A stretch of DNA of 47,856 nt, taken from NCBI GenBank assembly GCA_005884685.1, contig VBAH01000023.1, forward strand, positions 1-47,856, read 5' to 3'. The DNA is from Alphaproteobacteria bacterium (GTDB lineage Bacteria; Pseudomonadota; Alphaproteobacteria; Rhizobiales; Xanthobacteraceae). Position numbers and translations under genes: made by a program. Shown here in pieces: positions 26,601 to 31,480 of the stretch (position 1 is the stretch's first letter; every line of letters begins with the position of its first letter). Under the pieces are notes generated by a model that was not told the origin of the DNA, made no database searches, and worked only from the letters and a program-made list of their open reading frames with translations.

Positions 26601-29589
26601 ACGAGGCATCGCCGTTGAAGTTGGCGGTCGGCGTGAACGTGAAGGCGCCGCCGGAACTGACCGTCGCAGTACCGTTGGTCGCGGAGCCGGCAATCAGCGA
26701 GAACGACAGGCTGTCGCCGTCGACGTCAGTGCCGGTCACGCTGCCGGCCAGCGGACTGTCTTCGTTGATGGTGTAGGTTGCCGCGGTTCCGGCCGGCGCG
26801 TCGTTGACCGGCGCAACATTGAGCACGACCGTCTTGCTGGCGGACTGCGCCCCGCCCGCGCCGGTATTGCCGCCGTCGTTGACCGAGACGATCAGGCCAT
26901 CGGCGCCGTGGAAGTTCGCAGCGCCGGTGTAGCTCAGCGAGGCGAGCGCCGTGTTGACGTTGGTCACCGTGTCGACGATCGTCACGGACGTCGTGCCCGA
27001 TCCGGTCACGCCGGCGCCGGTCGCGCTCAGCGTGCCGTGGCCGACATTGAGCGTGACGGTGACGTTGCCGGAGGCCGCATCGACATCGGAAATTGCGATC
27101 GCGTTGCCGCCGGTAAATCCGAACGCCACGTCCTCGCTCGGTGCGGCGCTTGCGGGCGCCGCAATGGCGGGCGCGTCATTCACCGCCGTGACCGCGATCG
27201 AGACGTTGGAGGCAGCAGCGGCTTCCAGGCCTGCGCCGTCCTTTGGCGTGTAGTTGAACGACGCCGCGCCACTGAAGTTCAGCGCGGGCGTGAAGGTGAG
27301 CGTGCCATCCGCATTCACATGCACGGAGCCGCCGGTCACGGCGACGTCGTTCCCGACGGAGACGGCGCTTCCGTTGATCCGCGCAACCGCGAGCGGCAGC
27401 GGGCCATCGACGTCGGTGTCGTTGCCGAGAACCGCGAGGACGAGCGAGCTGTCTTCGGCGGTCGCATAGGCGAGATCGTCAGCGCCTACCGGCTTGTCGT
27501 TCACAGCGTTGACGGTGATCGCAACGGTGTCGGTGTCGTTGGCGACGCCGTCCGACGTGACGATGGTGAGCGTGTCGTTGCCGTTGAAGTTCGACGCGCC
27601 GAGATACGTCAGGCTCGCGAGCGTGGCATTGACGTCGGCGTTGCTCGCCGCCGTGACGGTGACGGTGTCGGTGCCGTTGCCGCCGACCGTGGCCGAACCG
27701 GAGCCGGTCACGTTGAGCACACCGTGATCAACCGAGAGCGTGACGCTGACGCCGCTGTCCGGGTCCGCAACGCTGATCTTATCCCCGCCGGTAAACGCAA
27801 ACTGGGTATCTTCTGTCGCCGTGACCGCGGCCGGCGCCGTGTTGACCGGCGGCTCATTCGGCGGATTGATCGTGGATCCGGTGATCGCGTCCGCGATGTA
27901 GAGTTCTGAACCCGTGACCGTGTTATGGTACTGGATAAAGGTGTCGCCAGAGATCGCCGGGTTGGTATGGGTCGTACTGATGAGGACCCATCCAGTCCCT
28001 CCGACCGTGATGGAATCGTCTGCCCCCCCAGTCACATAGAGCGAATTCGCCGACGTAATCTGCGGAACGTCGGTCTCGGTCAGCGATAGCGACGCTCCGG
28101 TTGCGGCGCTCATCGAGATCACTTCGATGCCGGTGATCTTGGCGACGTTCGCGGTCACGTCGAAGCTCTGACCCGCGGTCGTCAGCGCCAGTCGGTCAAG
28201 CCCGCCACCGCCTGACACACTGGTGAATGCGCTGTTGGTGATGCCGATCGTGTCATCGCCGCCGCCGGCGAATACCCGCATCGCGGTGCCGACGCCGTTG
28301 ATCGTGTCATTGCCGCCGACGTCGTCCTGAATGAACTCGACGTTGCTGGTGGCCATGTTGATGGTGAGACCGCTGCCGCCCTCGATGTAGACGGCGTCCG
28401 TGTCGGCGCCGCCGTCGATCAGCGTGTCCGAAGTGTCGACGTAGAGCCGGTCATTGCCGGCACCGCCCGACAGGCTGTCGGCACCCGCTTCGCCGACGAG
28501 CGCATCGTCGCCCGCGCCGCCGACGATCGTATCATTGCCGCTGCCGGCGAAGATCAGGTCGTTGCCCGAGCCGCCGGTCAGCGCGTCGTTGCCGCCGCCG
28601 CCGTAGATCTCCAGATTGACGCCGACGCCCGAGCCATCGATCACGTCGTCGCCGCCGGCAAAGTCGGTCACCCACTCGAGGTGGCTCGTCGCCATGTTGA
28701 GATGGACGCCGGTGCCGGTCGCGATATAGGCGGCATCGAAGCCGCTGCCGCCGTCGATGAAGGTGTCGTCGCTGTCGATGTAGAGCCGGTCGTTGCCGGC
28801 GCCCCCCGACAGGCTGTCGGCGCCGAGGTCGCCGACCAGAAGGTCATTCCCGTCATTGCCGGTCAGCGTGTCGTTGCCGACGCCGCCCCACAGGTTGTCG
28901 TCGCCCGCGCCGCCAGTGATCTGGTCGTTGCCGCCCGCGCCGTAGACCTCGACCGCGGTCGAGCCGCTCGCCGCGGTGTAGATGTCATTGCCGAAACCGG
29001 AGACGACGTACTCGAAGCCGGTCGCGACGAGATCGAGGTTCATCGCGAAGTCGTTGATGACTTGCAGCACGTCGAAGCCGGTGCCGCCATCGAGCGTATC
29101 GGCTGCCTCGCCGAATATGGTGTCGTTGCCGGCACCGCCGGACAGCGTGTCGTGCTCCTGAGCGAACAGGTTGGGAATGGTATGGGCGACGAGCGTGTCG
29201 CCGCCGTTGCCGCCGGTGACGATGTCGCTGCCGTCCTTCGCGAAAACAAGAAGGCCCTTGCCGTTGGTGATGTGGCTGCCGTCGATCGTGTCGGCACCGG
29301 TGCTTCCATCGACCTCGAACAGGCCGGGCCCGCTGCCGACCAGTTCATTGCTCAGTTCAACACTGCCGGGGACATCGAACTTGAGCTGGTCAATGCCGCT
29401 CACGCCGGCAAACTGTCCGAACGTGATAGTGCCGGTCGCGGTGAGCTCCATCACGTCGAGGAACGCCGCACCGCCGCCGGTAATGACGTCAGTGGCCTGG
29501 AGGGTGTCTGCTTTGAAGTCGAATTCGTTGGCTTCGGTTGCGACGCCGGTGAAGTGGTCGATGCCGGGAGTTAGCGTGAATTTGGCCAT
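14680..29589 (-). CDS. Giant RTX / cadherin-like / beta-helix adhesin (4969 residues)
   Basis: One uninterrupted frame of 4969 residues, probably about 500 kDa and exported by a type I system. N-terminal RTX blocks (about 84-444) contain many GGxGxD calcium-binding repeats (GGAGNDTLTG style). Cadherin-like/Ig domains (about 577-1300) have the recurring DxxxxNEDxxL...FTPxxNFxGxxSF...VNDAP pattern. From about 1300 on, six supermodules alternate RTX repeats, an F-x-G-N-x-x-x-Y-T hinge, a GTDTLxxVExLxF turn and a right-handed beta-helix entry (VQDAVxxAxxGDTIxVxxGTY). The C-terminus has RTX repeats, a DGEDMVFVGY turn and a short strand-rich tail typical of type I signals. There is no Sec signal, which fits. 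The ribosome site is AGGGG before ATG 29589. No type I ABC/MFP genes lie in the window. Function in attachment or biofilm is inferred from architecture. Confidence 0.9.
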   Translation of the reverse strand: MAKFTLTPGIDHFTGVATEANEFDFKADTLQATDVITGGGAAFLDVMELTATGTITFGQFAGVSGIDQLKFDVPGSVELSNELVGSGPGLFEVDGSTGADTIDGSHITNGKGLLVFAKDGSDIVTGGNGGDTLVAHTIPNLFAQEHDTLSGGAGNDTIFGEAADTLDGGTGFDVLQVINDFAMNLDLVATGFEYVVSGFGNDIYTAASGSTAVEVYGAGGNDQITGGAGDDNLWGGVGNDTLTGNDGNDLLVGDLGADSLSGGAGNDRLYIDSDDTFIDGGSGFDAAYIATGTGVHLNMATSHLEWVTDFAGGDDVIDGSGVGVNLEIYGGGGNDALTGGSGNDLIFAGSGNDTIVGGAGDDALVGEAGADSLSGGAGNDRLYVDTSDTLIDGGADTDAVYIEGGSGLTINMATSNVEFIQDDVGGNDTINGVGTAMRVFAGGGDDTIGITNSAFTSVSGGGGLDRLALTTAGQSFDVTANVAKITGIEVISMSAATGASLSLTETDVPQITSANSLYVTGGADDSITVGGTGWVLISTTHTNPAISGDTFIQYHNTVTGSELYIADAITGSTINPPNEPPVNTAPAAVTATEDTQFAFTGGDKISVADPDSGVSVTLSVDHGVLNVTGSGSATVGGNGTDTVTVTAASNADVNATLASLTYLGASNFNGNDTLTIVTSDGVANDTDTVAITVNAVNDKPVGADDLAYATAEDSSLVLAVLGNDTDVDGPLPLAVARINGSAVSVGNDVAVTGGSVHVNADGTLTFTPALNFSGAASFNYTPKDGAGLEAAAASNVSIAVTAVNDAPAIAAPASAAPSEDVAFGFTGGNAIAISDVDAASGNVTVTLNVGHGTLSATGAGVTGSGTTSVTIVDTVTNVNTALASLSYTGAANFHGADGLIVSVNDGGNTGAGGAQSASKTVVLNVAPVNDAPAGTAATYTINEDSPLAGSVTGTDVDGDSLSFSLIAGSATNGTATVSSGGAFTFTPTANFNGDASFQFKANDGTVDSPAQTVTIHVTPVNDAPVAAIDSVAVNEDGLAATGLNVLTNDTDIDVGDSKSVVNFTVNGTTHTAGNAIALGNGATLNVSAAGAVTLTQNGAYESLRDGDTASIAFSYTMEDAAHAQSTAGGQVTVNGINDAPTLDLNTHAAGNDFATLETSGGSTAIASDPAVTDGAANAEGQIKSITLHLTAASGGTDAGEALTIPAGVESALESLGIATITGSGTDTLTVTATTFFTPAVAQSLISQITHSDPDTTFAFNAEDRSISVTVTDLNANGNPNASVTQTTIIDMAADVTDLNGAGQLDSFTGANRADIIRGAAGDDTMEGRGGNDTIYGGTELGDAGHDTAVFTGNQADYTVTRTGPGVYTVADSVPGRDGTDTVHDVETLHFNGDASDLLLDAPIQVFDATNTVLLASFAANQLDLAVNYANTHAGANVIELQSSASPFTATAWPLDITEAVTVKAVGGTATVNASSHSAFQIEPGAVLGAGDTVRLEGLNITGNGTTGDTVGVFFNGAYEGPSDGAIALVNTAVSGFGSNGVAIIGGGAGLTVTIDGDNPNLAGTQTSTFTGSGYSSTSGGSGDILFFAFTGAAALMNLSVVGTTGITAGSADNGIQFAGFDGADHSVDHAIGSVSFQDAAVSGTYEKTLVYVQGYDNLSGLSFADGLTLGGAGSQTTWAALFIDGGPQGGGYVNDGTSTLDLSGVAVGGGSYGTSPSFVALGSKPIVVNGVLTGDVITGTSAAEAFIGSTGDDTINAGGGADLVLYNVGDGHDTIDGEGGTDTLGLINFSAGAPSATPASFAITESGGHLVVQTDGAGAAEVDAAGMESLQLILGNGGDTVTLSGNIAGAGIATGAGGIVGIGGIGGDTLDASGLTSTSAITFSNLGGGNDTFKAANVAANDTVDGGSGSGDTLDYAAASAAVTIDLSAGTASGTSVGSDTVANYENAIGGAGGDGIAGTAGANTLSGNGGDDTLTGRGGADTLTGGETGETHGDVASYSQVVTAGMIAPNGSGGWTVTTGGAEGTDTLSEIEVVQGADPAGLATGKFLLVGNGGYATYDAAYAEAVDGDTIVLAAGTYGGDHVVGKAISIVGANYNVSGAGPRGAESVLTGHWTVNAAGPVTIDGVEFLNNTPWVSGTNDTRLTLATGADVEHSVFYNTRPGGNKPISDIAINVTATTGTVSILDNRFTGDFHGKYFNGNLAAGSADSASWGGGTTVAGNAGAIVWGGGSTLNASSNTIEYARTAVNLTGDDALVTLNADHFVTSGTAITATGWSGAVTSLTNSTFTDVDNEINDRFEAAGVSINLSSNTSDNWFSYLGGIGGDTITGTAGKDAILANQGNDTVHTLQGNDSIFVNVNTGNDIVDGGSETLGKDTLIISNVGISGGSGNALDPGDAGDPATSNSGNPSATKVTYTMTPDSANTVHPTDGTDSADDISVTMATTAGATPLGSVTADEIEDVQFNLGSGGDTVNISGDFTNTSLSGSTIKVVGGNGADTVDARSLSSTHAINFAGNGGDDYFYVSGAGGNDTFDGGSGINTIDYSDVGHGVTVDLGNGAAQNTGDGSDTITNVQNVVGTAFGDTLTGTAGANRITGGGGVDTSGYGATLSTAATFGFDGSGHWTVTIGGATDTLIGVERLTFSDKTVLLVDQSGANVGGFQHVQDAIDFASGGETILIKGGLTYSESHTTASGPAGIYIDKPGLTLQGVTAAGALITDVATAQNSGPTIVSAHQNNFGANHWVDVNGDNTTFSGVHLKAGAETDNKVLEFWANNVTVQNSFVDVYKTVAGPSEVYTFATAIYINDNGTTASDEITAYTIDGNILNEGIIVANGVGDPSLGIAASQKITDNAFIDTFDYNTGLGRYDTVVINGQVNGIGWLLEPTQTPTITGNTVANNTVPFLLRGSDNSAANLPSAAQIAVILANNFDANVSYAYVVDSTTGALVLATRDDGAGPYHSFAVTNSIDTLNLALDTSPDNVFGGQRDYIHAGDTVIVQSGAGAPVDSQIMVDNLKVMATANSADLDLTLATQYADGSAIPAGGVHNITLTDYAVGSGANVDVAGNALDNVIVGNSRNNSLDGGAGDDTLTGGKGADTLTGGTNSAVGDTVDYSKETGANGVTVDLGANTATDTFGNTDTLSGIENAIGTAHADTLTGSAGANVFTGKGGADTIHGGGGSDAARFGGNQSDYTITWNGTTATVTDNRGGSPDGTDTVDSVGELRFADHSVWLVGQPAGNDFTTIQSAVNAAHSGDTVMVANGTYLEQVTVAGAGKNGLTIIGESEAGVIVKAPAALVSNGVAPSNGRNVDGMITVDDADGVTITKLTVDGDTKGNLVVGASNPTMVGIAYLNSDDGVIDDVTVVHVREPDGSFGVQRNVGIFVSNSNPSGAAPTTPSALEAAALNSIEIKNTTVADFQKGGIVVSFADASIHDNTVTGHGLTGLTAQNGIQVAGSTGSIVNNTVTGIGYNNTAVAIGYAILTFNNRDVAINGNHVTGTGVGDSSGGIAAIGSTGVVVTNNDLHQVIDAIDVYATAGFVDALAPSAASNPGGAFDFSSNAVDADIPFSVFFQPFAASTDAFNVTGTSRDDEIYGASVGDTLAGGDGNDILAGRGGADTMLGGAGNDTLVWTAGDGNDTSIDGGANSDTLELHDTAGSDTIQVVTNGTTITGLGGGTANVTNIETVTLDATHGGTDTLDYTGTTVAVTVNLATDSATGFNSITGAIENVTGGAGGDTLTGSAGANTIVGAAGNDTITGAGGDDQLSGGADSDTFNYTVGDGHDTVDGGATGSDVDTQNVNGTAATETFNINPISGGYLGINIESGISAVAATDANFEVRTIEVEEINVVTNGGGDSVIISGDLGGTGVASSTVHVTGDSGDNSFDASGISGATPVRVVFDGAGGADTLTGGAANDILIGGDGADTIKGGGGNDTIYGGTATSDSSATDKAIFSGSSATYTITFDPFAAGGADGIDVTVTGGADGDDTLHGVELLQFGNGTIDLTKGVLLFDSADHLVGTFDHVQDAVNAADNSGETIKVRSGSYHETVTIGAGKDGLSIEGANFGMDGAGPRGTESSIDAFFVSAAGVTIDGVKVNGVANNNGEQAGVMIGEAADGFTLTNSVVDRNPSLPSDFSLGFTTIYGQQNDGLTLTSNSFSGWDAGAYLQGGATLSDATVTGNTFSGNSLISDADLDPASTVSGNTFTGGAGIGYGSAESENVGAVIGLNSFDTAPGVEIDYYVGANGQSDSGTVNADQMLGTIYWNPGTANLDQTFQGGAGADLIYGGGGVDTAQYAATITAASISTASVNVPAYILDGSGVASSVAGWQVAAGAGEGTDSLVGVEVVHGAAAGNFLLVGNGGFAQIAQLFDGNLANGEAAAGDTILVAAGSYNPFTVNRDNITIKGVQPGVVVHGTFQSDNGNIADGGVAAFLKSGAPYSQAAGSGITVGANNLHIDNLTVDAFTYGLNLGDNTSGTSVSNVAFTDNLVGIKKGTTADITGFSLTSSSITDGLIGIDFDKDVTDATPAHKNNGLADGVTIDGVSFTDLVYKGAYFEALSNAHLTNITMDNVAQYGAPATSGTAGSGGNGIDLNLKNGDYGNVEIDHFTLNNVGASDRDGADAAGHQNGGAIVLEARDQGSYLSVPATFTGAISVHDGTISGHTSTGIQVGEPNQNNADPDVTVTAVSITGEQQTALPNGHGDVANVTQSTLTVTMLDGGDSLIASPTTTGTMVVNGGTGADTITTGGGADTIDAGAGSDTVTAGSGNDTVIGTADGVADSYSGGSGTDTIDYAALTASQAISLNLGTGLASGSAIGTDTLSGFENANGGAGNDSLFGSNANNVIHGGGGTDNIVGSGGADQLFGDAGSDTLNGGVNDFALTPAAANDVLWGGADTDTFRFEGRFGDDSIGTVGHADWSDGEDMVFVGYASQTPIIADVTGGVLISIDDGSVASSVFVAGATSALMQQLISRSDLIIH
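14683..15480 (-). repeat. C-terminal RTX block and putative type I secretion signal of the giant adhesin
   Basis: Holds the densest GGxGxDxI repeats of the protein (TGADTITTGGGADTIDAG). Then come DVLWGGADTDTFRF and DGEDMVFVGY, a common end-cap of RTX beta-rolls. The final 45 or so residues are strand-rich and uncharged (VTGGVLISIDDG, VFVAGATSALMQQL), ending LIIH. This matches uncleaved C-terminal type I secretion signals. Confidence 0.75.
16423..16746 (-). repeat. RTX-hinge-beta-helix supermodule, copy 6
   Basis: Begins VDTAQYAATITAASI, then GTDSLVGVEVVHG, then FLLVGNGGFAQIAQLFDG with GDTILVAAGSYNPFTV. The preceding RTX block is the shortest of the series (QGGAGADLIYGGGG). The beta-helix runs on to about 15480. 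Confidence 0.8.
17456..17769 (-). repeat. RTX-hinge-beta-helix supermodule, copy 5
   Basis: Begins TDKAIFSGSSATYTITF, then DGDDTLHGVELLQFGNG, then GVLLFDSADHLVGTFDHVQD with GETIKVRSGSYHETVTIG. Just after it comes GANFGMDGAGPRGTES, matching the equivalent stretch in copy 2. Confidence 0.8.
19792..20064 (-). repeat. RTX-hinge-beta-helix supermodule, copy 4
   Basis: Begins SDAARFGGNQSDYTITW, then DGTDTVDSVGELRFADHSVWLVG, then FTTIQSAVNAAHSGDTVMV and NGTYLEQVTV. Hinge and turn are closest to copy 1. The helix continues to about 18850 and includes several NxxxG...V-x-x-N-x-V/D-x-x rungs. Confidence 0.8.
21527..21795 (-). repeat. RTX-hinge-beta-helix supermodule, copy 3
   Basis: Begins VDTSGYGATLSTAATF, then ATDTLIGVERLTFSDKTVLL, then GGFQHVQDAIDFASGGETI and GLTYSES. 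The helix that follows (to about 20450) includes the repeated turn pattern N-x-F-x-x-N-x-x-V-D and N-N-T-V-P-F, typical of right-handed parallel beta-helices. Confidence 0.8.
23336..23610 (-). repeat. RTX-hinge-beta-helix supermodule, copy 2
   Basis: Begins GDVASYSQVVTAG, then GTDTLSEIEVVQG, then FLLVGNGGYATYDAAYAEA with GDTIVLAAGTY. It shares the FLLVGNGG entry with copy 6, and a downstream G-A-N-Y...GAGPRGAES segment with copy 5, suggesting shuffling among modules. The helix extends to about 22640. Confidence 0.8.
25250..25557 (-). repeat. RTX-hinge-beta-helix supermodule, copy 1
   Basis: Begins HDTAVFTGNQADYTV, passes GRDGTDTVHDVETLHF, and enters the helix at IQVFDATNTVLLASF with AGANVIELQSS. 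It is the most divergent helix entry of the six: the VQDAV motif is replaced by LDLAVNYANTH. The beta-helix it opens runs on to about 24400. Confidence 0.75.
25690..27861 (-). repeat. Tandem cadherin-like / Ig-like domains of the giant adhesin
   Basis: Residues about 577-1300 form about seven domains of around 100 residues joined by AVNDAP/PVNDAP/GINDAP linkers. They carry repeated NEDxPL and FTPxxNFNGxxSFxxxxxDG signatures, as in VCBS/cadherin-like stretches of long bacterial adhesins. Acidic linkers suggest calcium-rigidified rods. The last one or two (from about 26160) diverge and lead into the second RTX block. Confidence 0.82.
28260..29340 (-). repeat. N-terminal RTX block of the giant adhesin, with a roughly 113-residue internal repeat
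   Basis: Residues about 84-444 hold tandem GGxGxDxLxG nonapeptides arranged in larger repeats. The clearest pair begins with GADSLSGGAGNDRLY near 28837 and again near 28497, about 113 residues apart. Each runs on through DTxIDGGxxxDAxYI, then NMATSxxE, then GGxDxI. A more diverged version begins near 29100 (ADTLDGGTGFD). The Asp-rich turns are the calcium-binding beta-roll signature. Confidence 0.85.
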
Positions 29590-29801
29590 ACATTACCCCT
29601 TGAACTCGAGACGCTCTTTGCCGTCCGAGACTGCGGATGCGCTCCGCACGCCCCTGTCCGCGCGCGTTTCCATGCCCCGGCAGAAGGGGGCTTGGCATTT
29701 TTCAGCATGCTGCTTGGGGAGCCTCGCCCGACGCCCGCACGCTACTTACAGTTCGGCTTCGCTTACCGCTGCGTGCGGCAATACGTGCTCTCAACCCTTT
29801 T
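29590..29801 (-). promoter_or_regulatory. Long structured 5' leader of the giant adhesin mRNA
   Basis: If the promoter at 29808-29835 is used, the transcript has about 210 untranslated bases. Near its 5' end an 8-bp perfect stem (29771-29778 with 29735-29742, CCGCACGC/GCGTGCGG) encloses a 28-nt loop with partial inner pairing. The ribosome site AGGGG lies about 7 nt before the ATG. I looked for cyclic-di-GMP riboswitch landmarks and did not find them. Length and structure suggest post-transcriptional control by an sRNA or RNA-binding protein. Confidence 0.4.
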
Positions 29802-29807
29802 TTTTAC

Positions 29808-29835
29808 CTTATAGGCCGATGGAAACTGCGGTCAA
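29808..29835 (-). promoter_or_regulatory. Sigma70-like promoter for the giant adhesin gene
   Basis: On the minus strand TTGACC (-35, 29830-29835), 16 bases and TATAAG (-10, 29808-29813) match the consensus at 5 of 6 positions in each box. It sits in the only AT-rich part of the window and faces the adhesin gene. Transcription would begin near 29801. Confidence 0.55.
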
Positions 29836-29941
29836 CAATTTACGCAGAATCCGGAGTGATACGTATGGCTATTGTTAATGCTGCCGCGAGTCATTGATTC
29901 CATGACTCTTTACAAGCTAAGTAATAGTAGCGACTATAACT

Positions 29942-29971
29942 ATTCTATTGAAGTATACACACTAATAGAAT
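29942..29971. promoter_or_regulatory. Inverted repeat upstream of the adhesin promoter (candidate operator)
   Basis: Perfect 8-bp arms ATTCTATT (29942-29949) and AATAGAAT (29964-29971) are separated by 14 bp that contain GTATAC, itself a palindrome. It lies about 107-136 bp upstream of the -35 box. Position and symmetry fit a dimeric regulator site. With no gene ending here on either strand, a terminator is less likely. Confidence 0.35.
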
Positions 29972-30308
29972 CTACAGTCATCGACCTGTGATTGATCATA
30001 AGTCCCTGATGCAAGCGGGTAATATTGAGATGATGGCCAGTAATAATCGCAAACCTGATCGTGTGAATGCCGCTGCGAATACGTGAATTTGACAGGCGGT
30101 CTCGAGTTTCCACTGCTCCAAACAGCGCCGCAATTGCGGGCGCCAAGGAAAACCGGCGCATTCGGCGGATCTCCCAACCGTGCAACCTCTCTCGCCCCGG
30201 CGGGCGTGCACGCAACCCGGCGCCAAAGCAGAAGCAGCAAGGCGGCACGAACTGGACAAGTCTTTCCCGCCGCGTCACACAGCGCCCATCCATCGCTGAG
30301 GGAGAGTC

Positions 30309-31475
30309 ATGCCGGGTCCGTTGGCTGGTGTTCGCGTGTTGGAGTTGGCGCGCATTCTGGCGGGGCCGTGGGCCGGTCAGGTGCTGGCCGACCTCGGCGC
30401 CGACGTGATCAAGGTCGAGCGCTCCAGGACAGGCGACGACACGCGCGCATGGGGTCCGCCATTCATCGAAGGCAAGGATGGCCATCTCGGCGCCGCCTAT
30501 TTCCATTCGACCAACCGCGGCAAGCGCTCGATCGAATGCGATTTCGAAACCGACGATGGCAAGCGCATCGTGAAAAAGCTCGCGGCGCGTTCCGACGTGC
30601 TGATCGAGAACTTCAAGGTCGGCGGGCTCGCGAAGTTTGGCCTCGACTACAAGAGCCTCGCGCCCTCCTGCCCGCGGCTGATCTATTGCTCGGTGACCGG
30701 CTTCGGCCAGACCGGCCCGCACGCTTCGCGCGCCGGTTACGACCTGATGGCGCAGGGCATCGGCGGCTTCATGGCGCTCACCGGCACCGCCGAAGGCGAG
30801 CCGACGCGCGCGGGCGTCCCGGTGTCGGACATCTTCACCGGCGTCTATTCGGTGGTTGGGATTCTGGCGGCGCTGGCCCGCCGCGAGCGCACCGGCAAGG
30901 GCGGCTACGTCGACACCGCGCTCGTCGACTCGACCGTCGGCGTGCTGGCGAACCAGGCGATGAACTATCTCGCGTCGGGCGAAGTACCGAAGCGCATCGG
31001 CAACGCGCATCCGAACATCGTGCCGTATCAGGTGTTCCCGGTGGCCGACGGGCACATCATCATCGCGACGGGGAATGACTCGCAGTACGCGAAACTCGTG
31101 ACCGTGCTGGGCGAGCCGGCGCTTGCGACGAATCCCGAATACCTCGTCAACAAGGACCGGCTGAGAAACCGCAAGCAGCTGGTCGACCATCTCTCAGGCC
31201 TGACCAAGGGCTTCAAGCGCGACGATCTGCTCAACAGACTGGAGGCGGTCGGCGTGCCCGCCGGCCCGATCAACGACCTCGATCAGGTGTTTGCGGATCC
31301 TCAGGTCGTCCATCGCGGCATGCAGATCCATCCGAAATCGGACGCCGCGAAGGGAGGCTCGATCCCCGGCGTGCGCACGCCGATCATGCTCGACGGCAAG
31401 CCGATGGCGGCGGAGAGCCCCGCGCCAAGGTTGGGGCAGCACACGGCGGAGATTCTAAGAGAGATTGGGGAGTAG
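30309..31475 (+). CDS. CaiB/BaiF (family III) CoA-transferase, paralog 1
   Basis: The 388-residue cytosolic enzyme moves CoA between carboxylic acids. Family marks: LAGVRVLELARILAGPWAGQVLADLGADVIKVE at the N-terminus, RGKRSIECDF, SDVLIENFKVGGLAKFGLDY, YCSVTGFGQTGP, and GGYVDTALVDS, where the Asp in YVDTAL is at the site of the catalytic Asp of formyl-CoA transferase. A strong GAGGGAGAG ribosome site precedes ATG 30309. It is clearly paralogous to the enzyme at 41064-42236; by eye more than half of aligned residues are identical, including MPGPLAG and GGSIPGVR. It converges with malonyl-CoA decarboxylase. Substrate acid unknown; malonate or a related dicarboxylate is plausible from context only. 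Confidence 0.92.
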   Translation: MPGPLAGVRVLELARILAGPWAGQVLADLGADVIKVERSRTGDDTRAWGPPFIEGKDGHLGAAYFHSTNRGKRSIECDFETDDGKRIVKKLAARSDVLIENFKVGGLAKFGLDYKSLAPSCPRLIYCSVTGFGQTGPHASRAGYDLMAQGIGGFMALTGTAEGEPTRAGVPVSDIFTGVYSVVGILAALARRERTGKGGYVDTALVDSTVGVLANQAMNYLASGEVPKRIGNAHPNIVPYQVFPVADGHIIIATGNDSQYAKLVTVLGEPALATNPEYLVNKDRLRNRKQLVDHLSGLTKGFKRDDLLNRLEAVGVPAGPINDLDQVFADPQVVHRGMQIHPKSDAAKGGSIPGVRTPIMLDGKPMAAESPAPRLGQHTAEILREIGE

Positions 31476-31480
31476 GTGTC

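Larger units (their letters stand above)
29590..30308. other. 719-bp non-coding stretch between the giant adhesin and the CoA-transferase
   Basis: No credible gene on either strand. The part from about 29780 to 30080 is clearly more AT-rich than anything else in the window (T-run at 29799-29805; many TA steps). From the left it holds the adhesin leader, a minus-strand promoter, an 8-bp inverted repeat, and then ordinary GC-rich sequence leading to the CoA-transferase. A plus-strand TTGACA at 30089-30094 has no good -10 partner at 16-18 bp, so I do not call it. Small open frames here lack ribosome sites and family resemblance. Confidence 0.6.

Noticed and set aside
23611-27909. A 1432-codon open frame on the plus strand opposite the giant adhesin
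   Set aside because: Same cause: GC-rich antisense of repetitive coding DNA rarely makes stops. Its protein is Arg/Ala/Gly/Val-rich without family features.
29590-29801. Cyclic-di-GMP riboswitch in the adhesin leader
   Set aside because: An attractive idea for an adhesin, and a GGCAAAG-like string is present. I could not find the paired stems and conserved receptor bases in the right order, so I make no call.
29735-29805. Rho-independent terminator on the plus strand (8-bp stem plus T-run)
   Set aside because: The T-run starts about 20 nt after the stem, and no plus-strand gene ends upstream. The stem fits better as part of the minus-strand leader.
30089-30117. Promoter for the first CoA-transferase at TTGACA 30089
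   Set aside because: The -35 match is perfect, but no hexamer 16-18 bp downstream resembles TATAAT.
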